A stretch of DNA of 64,000 nucleotides from Gammaproteobacteria bacterium (GTDB lineage: Bacteria > Pseudomonadota > Gammaproteobacteria > Pseudomonadales > Azotimanducaceae), in contig JAUIAV010000006.1 in the NCBI GenBank assembly GCA_030425195.1, positions 1 to 64,000 on the forward strand. Reading direction: 5' to 3'. The position numbers were made by a program, and so were the translations under genes. A model generated the notes under the pieces. It had not been told where the DNA came from. It ran no database searches and was given only the letters and a program-made list of their open reading frames with translations. Shown here piece after piece: positions 59,322-64,000 of the stretch (the stretch's first letter is position 1; every line of letters starts with the position of its first letter).

Positions 59322-60200
59322 TCAGCCTCCGCTGCCGACCTCATAGGCGATGGCCGCATAGCGGTCCAGCAGCGGCAGCACCGTATCCGGATCCGCCGGC
59401 GGCAGGGCGAAGATGATGCGATTGAAGCCCATCGCCGCCAGCTCCCGGACTCTGTCCGCATCGGGACCGACGCCGAAGATGCTGAAGTCCGGCTCCCCGT
59501 CACGTCCGGCATCCGTCCAGGCGCTCCGGACGGACCGGATACCTAGCGCATAGTCCAGCGCGCCCTGGGCCGTCGCACGATGCGGATCCTGATGAATGGG
59601 AAACCAGCCGTCGCAGTACTCGGCGATCCGTGCCCACGTCCACCGGGAGGACGCGCCCATGAGGACCTTGGGGCCGCCGGGCTGCACGGGTTTCGGCCAG
59701 GACCATAAAGGTTCGAAATCGACGAAATCACCGTGAAACTCCGGCGCCTCTTCAGTCCAGATCCGGCGCATGGCGAGAATCCGTTCCCGGAGCACTTTCC
59801 AGCGCGTCTCGAACGCGACCCCGTGATTCTCCATCTCCTCCGCATTCCAGCCCGCGCCCACCCCGAGCAGCACCCGCCCCTGGGAAATCGTGTCGAGAGA
59901 AGCCACCTGTTTCGCCATCAGAATCGGATCCCGCTCGGTGACCAGCGTGATGCCGGTGCCCACCTTGAGATCGGCGGTCGCTGCGGCCGCGGCCGTGAGA
60001 GCGACGAAAGGATCATGGCTGCGCCAGTACTCCCGGGGCAGCTCCGCCCCGCCGGGCCAGGGACTCCTGCGGCTCGCCGGAATGTGTGTGTGCTCGGGAA
60101 AGAACAGAGACTCGAATCCCCGCTCCTCTGCCGCACGGGCCAGAAGCATCGGCTGAATCGCGTAGTCCGTGGGGAACATGAGAACGCCGAAATCCGTCAT
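59322..60200 (-). CDS. LLM-class F420-dependent oxidoreductase
   Basis: A 292-residue luciferase-like barrel. Features: F-G-V-L-M-F-P-T-D-Y, L-F-F-P-E-H-T-H-I-P, G-R-V-L-L-G-V-G-A-G-W-N-A-E-E, and H-G-V-A-F-E-T-R-W-K. The last two are hallmarks of the F420-dependent probable oxidoreductase subfamily (TIGR03619-like). It ends 6 bases from the convergent HAD gene. Substrate unknown. Confidence 0.88.
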   Translation of the reverse strand: MTDFGVLMFPTDYAIQPMLLARAAEERGFESLFFPEHTHIPASRRSPWPGGAELPREYWRSHDPFVALTAAAAATADLKVGTGITLVTERDPILMAKQVASLDTISQGRVLLGVGAGWNAEEMENHGVAFETRWKVLRERILAMRRIWTEEAPEFHGDFVDFEPLWSWPKPVQPGGPKVLMGASSRWTWARIAEYCDGWFPIHQDPHRATAQGALDYALGIRSVRSAWTDAGRDGEPDFSIFGVGPDADRVRELAAMGFNRIIFALPPADPDTVLPLLDRYAAIAYEVGSGG

Positions 60201-60277
60201 GTCGATGAATCCTCCTCCAGGTGATGTTACCCGAGGCGCCGGATTCCAGGGAGCACGGTGTCAGCCGCGGAGACGGT

Positions 60278-60964
60278 TCAGAGAGCCTGCTTGCGCAGCG
60301 TCTCGTGGTAGCGGCCGACCTTGGAGACATAGCGCCGGCCGGCCTGCTCCTCGCTGCCGTAGGGGCCGATGTTGTAAGCGGTCAGCGCACAACTGGTGTC
60401 GTCGCCGCAGCGGTCGAGCAGGTGGGACAGCACCTGAGCACCACAGTAGATGTTCTCCGCCGGGTCCAGCAGGTCGCTGCTGCCGCAGAAGCTGCTCCAG
60501 AGCTCAGGCCGGACCTGGGCCGGGCCGATGGCCCCCACGTGGGAAACCACGTCCTTGCGGAAGGAGCTTTCCGTCAGCACCAGGCTCGCGAGCAGTTCGG
60601 CTTCGATGCCCTGACGCTTACTGGCCTCGAGGATCCAGGGCGCGAACTCGGTTGCCGTATGGCGACGGACCCCGAATGCCTGGCTCACCTTGTGACCGAA
60701 GGCGTCCACTTCCGAATGCCAGGGTACGCTGGTGTGCTCCACGGCCGGCAGCGCGAAGGCTATCCGCTGATGACCCGGATGGGTGCCGTTGAACGCAACG
60801 ACCAGAGACGTGACCGCCAGCAGTCCGATCAGTGCCAGATGAAGCTTCGCCAGGCGGCGCAGAAAACCGGGCACCGCGAGCCAGCGCGCTTCCAGGCGCC
60901 CGGCGCTCGTCAGAAGTCGTTTACCGACCGTCTGCCGTGAAGGGGTCTCGTTCTGCGTCTGCAT
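60278..60964 (-). CDS. Lytic transglycosylase, Slt type
   Basis: A 228-residue inner-membrane protein with one helix (residues about 42-58) and a periplasmic Slt domain. The catalytic Glu132 lies in L-V-L-T-E-S-S-F, then G-A-I-G-P-A-Q-V-R-P and T-A-Y-N-I-G-P. It cleaves peptidoglycan without water. ATG 60964 is chosen; an upstream frame is less coding-like. A minus-strand promoter-like pair lies at 61093-61121. Confidence 0.9.
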   Translation of the reverse strand: MQTQNETPSRQTVGKRLLTSAGRLEARWLAVPGFLRRLAKLHLALIGLLAVTSLVVAFNGTHPGHQRIAFALPAVEHTSVPWHSEVDAFGHKVSQAFGVRRHTATEFAPWILEASKRQGIEAELLASLVLTESSFRKDVVSHVGAIGPAQVRPELWSSFCGSSDLLDPAENIYCGAQVLSHLLDRCGDDTSCALTAYNIGPYGSEEQAGRRYVSKVGRYHETLRKQAL

Positions 60965-61092
60965 GGGCACTTTTTGCGGTACTCGTGTCAGCCGTTCGAA
61001 GGTTCCGGGTGGGGAGAATGGATCACCGAGTCTGACTGCTCGCTGAACAGCCGGCTTCCGTGTCTCGCCCCGATCCCTTGAGATTGCGACGA

Positions 61093-61121
61093 ATTTTACT
61101 GATGTTGCACCACACAATAAA
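61093..61121 (-). promoter_or_regulatory. Candidate sigma70-like promoter of the transglycosylase gene
   Basis: On the minus strand TAAAAT (61098-61093, five of six bases of the -10 box) lies 17 bases from TTTATT (61121-61116, weak -35). The predicted transcript would have a leader of about 120 bases. No experimental support. Confidence 0.35.
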
Positions 61122-61213
61122 CTGGAAATACGTCACGGAGGGTTTCGGATCTGTCACCCCCTTGTAACAGTTCGTCAGGTGAGCTGCTGCTAACTGTGAA
61201 CCAGCCCACAGAT

Positions 61214-61237
61214 GGGCTGTGCAATTTTACACAGCCC
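61214..61237. repeat. Inverted repeat, 8-bp arms, in the 60965-61288 gap
   Basis: GGGCTGTG (61214-61221) and CACAGCCC (61230-61237) are exact complements with an 8-base AT-rich loop; CCCGGA/TCCGGG lies next to it. It follows the stop of the LLM gene at 61289 and may end or stabilise its transcript. No gene is visible in the remaining gap. Confidence 0.5.
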
Positions 61238-61288
61238 GGATTCCGGGTCACTCCCGCAGCAGGCCTAGAACAAAATGATCTAAAAAAC

Positions 61289-62296
61289 TCAGCCAGCCTT
61301 GAGCGCGGCGATGATGGCCTGGCGTTCGGCCTCATCCGAGACCGGGAAGCTCGCTGAGGTTCGATCGGTGAAGCCCGCGTAGCGTTTGAGCATCTCCGGC
61401 GCAATCTCACCGGGCTCGCCCATCACACCAAAGGCGTTGATGATGTCGTCGGTGATGAGCTCGCCCATCTCCTGCCACCGGCCCTGCTTGGACATGGCAT
61501 TCAGCTCTCCCTGCAGCTCGCCCACGCCGATGGCCTCGAGCACACCCTTGTAAGCAGGCGTGGAGCCGTAAAAAGCGATCCGCTCCTTGGCAGCTTTCCT
61601 GGAGGCTTCGAATTCCGCCTCGTCTCTGCCCGTCACCACGAAACACGAGTAGGAGATCTCGAAGTCTTCCCGGCGCCTGCCTGCTTTCGCGAGTCCGCGC
61701 TCGATGGCGGGCAGCGTCACGGACTCGATGTAGGGCACGTTGCTGAACGGATGGATGATCATGCCGTCGGCGACCTCCCCCGCCACTTCGGTCATGGCCG
61801 GCCCTACGGCGGCCAGGATCACCTTAGGCGCACCGTACTCCTTATCCTGAGGCGTGAAGGCCGGCGTCATCAGCGTGTGCCGGTAGTATTTACCGACGAA
61901 CTCGAGCGGCGCCCCTTCGTACCAGTTCGCCCAGATGGCCCGCATGGCGAGCACCAGCTCGCGCATCTGCGCTGCGGGTGCACCCCACTGCATGCTGAAC
62001 CGCTTGGTGATGTGGGGTTTGATCTGGGAGCCGAGCCCGAGTGTGAAGCGGCCCCTGGAGTAGGCATTCAGATCATGGCCGATGTTGGCCAGATTCATCG
62101 GGCTGCGGGCGAACGCCACCGCAATGGACGTGGCCAGCTCCAGCTTCTCGCTGTGCTCCGCTGCGAGGAGCAGCGGAAAGAACGGATCGTGATTCATCTC
62201 CGCGGTGCGGACGCCGTCATAGCCGGCCGCCTCGATGGCTTTCACCTGCTCCGGAATTCTGTGCAGATCGAAACCGATGCCGCTGTCTACCTTCAT
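61289..62296 (-). CDS. LLM-class F420-dependent oxidoreductase, tandem copy A
   Basis: A 335-residue luciferase-like barrel starting at ATG 62296 with AAGGAGA upstream. Features: M-K-V-D-S-G-I-G-F-D, N-H-D-P-F-F-P-L-L-L-A, S-R-G-R-F-T-L-G-L-G-S-Q-I-K-P-H and the rare R-F-S-M-Q-W. The gene 28 bases upstream encodes a paralogue sharing most of these positions. It belongs to the F420-dependent group often annotated TIGR03617. Substrate unknown. Confidence 0.88.
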   Translation of the reverse strand: MKVDSGIGFDLHRIPEQVKAIEAAGYDGVRTAEMNHDPFFPLLLAAEHSEKLELATSIAVAFARSPMNLANIGHDLNAYSRGRFTLGLGSQIKPHITKRFSMQWGAPAAQMRELVLAMRAIWANWYEGAPLEFVGKYYRHTLMTPAFTPQDKEYGAPKVILAAVGPAMTEVAGEVADGMIIHPFSNVPYIESVTLPAIERGLAKAGRRREDFEISYSCFVVTGRDEAEFEASRKAAKERIAFYGSTPAYKGVLEAIGVGELQGELNAMSKQGRWQEMGELITDDIINAFGVMGEPGEIAPEMLKRYAGFTDRTSASFPVSDEAERQAIIAALKAG

Positions 62297-62324
62297 GCTG
62301 CTCTCCTTGGAATGGTGATTGTGG

Positions 62325-63332
62325 TCAGGCGGCGGTGAGCTCGCTGATGATGCCGGCCCGGTCTTCCTTGCCGATGTGCGCATAGGCGGCAGACGTCCGG
62401 TCTATGATGTCGCCGTAACGGTCGATGATCTGACCGGCGATGGTCGAAGGTTCGCCCACCACCGCAAAGGCCGTGAGGATCGATTCATCGATCAGACCGC
62501 CCATCTCCTCCCATCGGCCCTGCTTGGACATGGCATTCAGTTCGGTCTGCAGATCTCCCTGCCCGATGCTCTCCAGCACCGGCCTGTAGGCGGGCGTGGA
62601 GCCGTAGAAGGCGATCTGCTGGCGGGTGGCCGTCTTCGCCTGCTCGATCTCGTCCTCGTTCTTACCGGTGACCACGAAGACGGGGTAGCTGATCTCGAAA
62701 TCGGCCCGGGTCTTGCCGCCCTTGGCGAAGCCCCGTTCCAGCGCCGGCAGCGTGGTCTCTCTGAGGTATTTTTCCGTCGTGAAGGCGTGGATGATCACAC
62801 CGTCCGCCACTTCGCCGGCCACCTCCGTCATTCTTGGACCGACTGCCGCCAGAAACACCCGGGGCGCACCGAACTCGTTGTCCGTGGGGGTGAAGAAAGG
62901 CGTCATCAGCGTGTGGGTGTAGAACTTGCCGGTGAAGGCCAGATCCGCGCCTTCGTGCCAGTTTGCCCAGATGGCCCGCATGGCGAGGATGAACTCACGC
63001 ATTCTGGCTGCCGGTGAAGACCAGGGCATGCTGAAGCGCTTGGTGATGTGCGGTTTGATCTGGGAGCCGAGACCGAGCACGAAGCGGCCTCTGGACGCCG
63101 CGTTCAGATCGTGGCCGATGTTGGCGAGCGTCATGGGCGTGCGCGCGAAAGCCACTGCGATGGACGTCATCAGGTCCACCCGATCCGTATTCTGCGCCGC
63201 CACGAGCAGCGGGAAGAAAGGATCGTGAGAGGTTTCCGCCGTCATGACGCCGGAATAACCCATCTCTTCCAGTTCCTGCGCCTGCGCGCCTACCTTGTCG
63301 AGCTCCCAGCCGACACCACCGTCTACTTTCAT
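62325..63332 (-). CDS. LLM-class F420-dependent oxidoreductase, tandem copy B
   Basis: A 335-residue paralogue of the preceding gene (same length, M-K-V-D-G-G-V-G-W-E at the start, identical I-K-P-H-I-T-K-R-F-S-M). It arose by local duplication, and differences in the substrate-side loops suggest divergent substrates. ATG 63332 is the start. The phosphoglycerate-mutase-like gene lies 77 bases upstream on the same strand. Confidence 0.88.
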   Translation of the reverse strand: MKVDGGVGWELDKVGAQAQELEEMGYSGVMTAETSHDPFFPLLVAAQNTDRVDLMTSIAVAFARTPMTLANIGHDLNAASRGRFVLGLGSQIKPHITKRFSMPWSSPAARMREFILAMRAIWANWHEGADLAFTGKFYTHTLMTPFFTPTDNEFGAPRVFLAAVGPRMTEVAGEVADGVIIHAFTTEKYLRETTLPALERGFAKGGKTRADFEISYPVFVVTGKNEDEIEQAKTATRQQIAFYGSTPAYRPVLESIGQGDLQTELNAMSKQGRWEEMGGLIDESILTAFAVVGEPSTIAGQIIDRYGDIIDRTSAAYAHIGKEDRAGIISELTAA

Positions 63333-63409
63333 GTTTCCTTCATCCCCCTTTCTCTGGCCCCAGGATAACCGTCGCTTCCGGCTCGAACGGCGGTGCAGCA
63401 GGAGGCCGC

Positions 63410-64000
63410 TCAGCCAGGCCGGTTCAGCGGCGGAATTGTTTCACCGTCCCCGCGACGAAGCAAACCGCCGAACGGTCCGCGGCCCTCCACGAAGTAGCTC
63501 ACCTCGAGCGTGTCCGCCGCAGTCACCCGGTAGAGCGCTTCGTTGGGATGAATGACCTGCACCGTCTCCTGCGGATTCAACCCCAGCAGGCGCCCGAGGA
63601 TCACACGGGACATGACCTGATGGGTGACCAGCGCGATGCTTTCGGCCGGCGATGCCAGAACCGAATCCAGAAAGCCGGCGCAGCGTGCGTCCATGTCAGC
63701 CAGGGACTCACCTTCCGGAGGGCGATGGTTGAAAGGATCTTCCATCCGTGACCGCCAGGCCTGCGGAAAAGCGTCCTCGAGCTCGTCCACGGTCAGTCCG
63801 GACCAGAGTCCGACGTCCCGCTCGAGCAGCGCATCCTCGAACGACACCGGCGCGCGGACATAGGAGTTGATGATGTAGGCCGTCTCCCGGGCCCGGCCCG
63901 ATGGAGAAACGAACATCGCCTCGACCCGGCCGAGCCCCTTGAGGAGCTCACCGTGACTGTGCGCCTGTTCCATGCCGGTATGCGTGAGCGGCGAATCGAG
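63410..64000 (-). CDS. Histidine phosphatase (phosphoglycerate-mutase-like), truncated by the window end
   Basis: The visible C-terminal portion (about 196 residues) continues past base 64000. Readable blocks: D-S-P-L-T at the right edge, then F-V-S-P-S-G-R-A-R-E-T-A, L-L-E-R-D-V-G-L-W-S-G and the catalytic-type A-L-V-T-H-Q-V-M-S-R. Internal ATGs exist, but the true start with the R-H-G motif is outside. It is a PGAM-like phosphatase; the substrate is unknown. Confidence 0.82.
   Translation of the reverse strand, partial: LDSPLTHTGMEQAHSHGELLKGLGRVEAMFVSPSGRARETAYIINSYVRAPVSFEDALLERDVGLWSGLTVDELEDAFPQAWRSRMEDPFNHRPPEGESLADMDARCAGFLDSVLASPAESIALVTHQVMSRVILGRLLGLNPQETVQVIHPNEALYRVTAADTLEVSYFVEGRGPFGGLLRRGDGETIPPLNRPG

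Overview
The window is GC-rich, tightly packed bacterial chromosome with many 1-14 base gene overlaps. It carries about 60 genes and no visible tRNA, rRNA or CRISPR array. The gene content suggests a proteobacterium, most likely an uncultured gammaproteobacterium: a truncated glutaminyl-tRNA synthetase, TesB, a proteobacterial-type glucokinase, Zur, TRAP transporters, a Slt-type transglycosylase and a YegD-like chaperone. It also makes coenzyme F420, which is uncommon in that group. No taxonomic marker gene is present, so this placement is an inference.

Layout. 1-10.6 kb: the 5' end of glnS, a transglutaminase-like protein, TesB, an exported methyltransferase, a heterodimeric ABC exporter pair, a DUF523-DUF1722 protein and a two-subunit acyl-CoA dehydrogenase. 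10.7-15 kb: an unknown small protein, a YjbQ-family protein and a multi-PAS GGDEF-EAL protein. 14.9-24 kb, minus strand: one eight-gene operon with an unknown helical protein, an exported redoxin, a TPR-associated TRAP transporter (lipoprotein TatT plus P, Q and M components), a glycosyltransferase and an RND/MMPL exporter. 24-31 kb: crotonase, serine hydrolase, glucokinase, and an oligopeptide ABC transporter coupled to an LLM oxidoreductase. 31-38 kb: the F420 module, consisting of an F420-dependent LLM enzyme, NADPH:F420 reductase, CofE, CofD, CofC and fused CofG/CofH (FbiC). 38-42 kb: a Zur-type zinc cluster (methyltransferase, MerC-like protein, Zur, ZrgA-like protein), then an ArsA-type ATPase with a small protein ending in Cys-Cys. 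42-49 kb: a 262-bp MITE-like insertion, an MFS transporter, and two divergent sugar or polyol operons with Gfo/Idh/MocA dehydrogenases and TIM-barrel isomerases. 49-64 kb: small proteins, acyl-CoA dehydrogenase, two MBL-fold hydrolases, acyl-CoA synthetase, YegD-like chaperone, ASCH-like protein, HAD phosphatase, three more LLM enzymes, a lytic transglycosylase and a truncated phosphoglycerate-mutase-like gene.

The most notable signal is the redoxin at 22433-23020 (minus). Its reading frame is interrupted only by a TGA, which sits exactly where the first cysteine of a W-C-P-F-C redox motif should be. A near-perfect hairpin with a GUC loop begins 13 bases downstream. I read this as a selenocysteine codon with a bacterial SECIS element, not as a broken gene. 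It implies that selA, selB, selC and selD exist elsewhere in the genome.

Functionally the region combines lipid and CoA metabolism, the supply and use of F420 (a synthesis set, a reductase, five LLM-family enzymes and one PNPOx-like protein), organic-acid or lipid-like solute transport, and zinc homeostasis.
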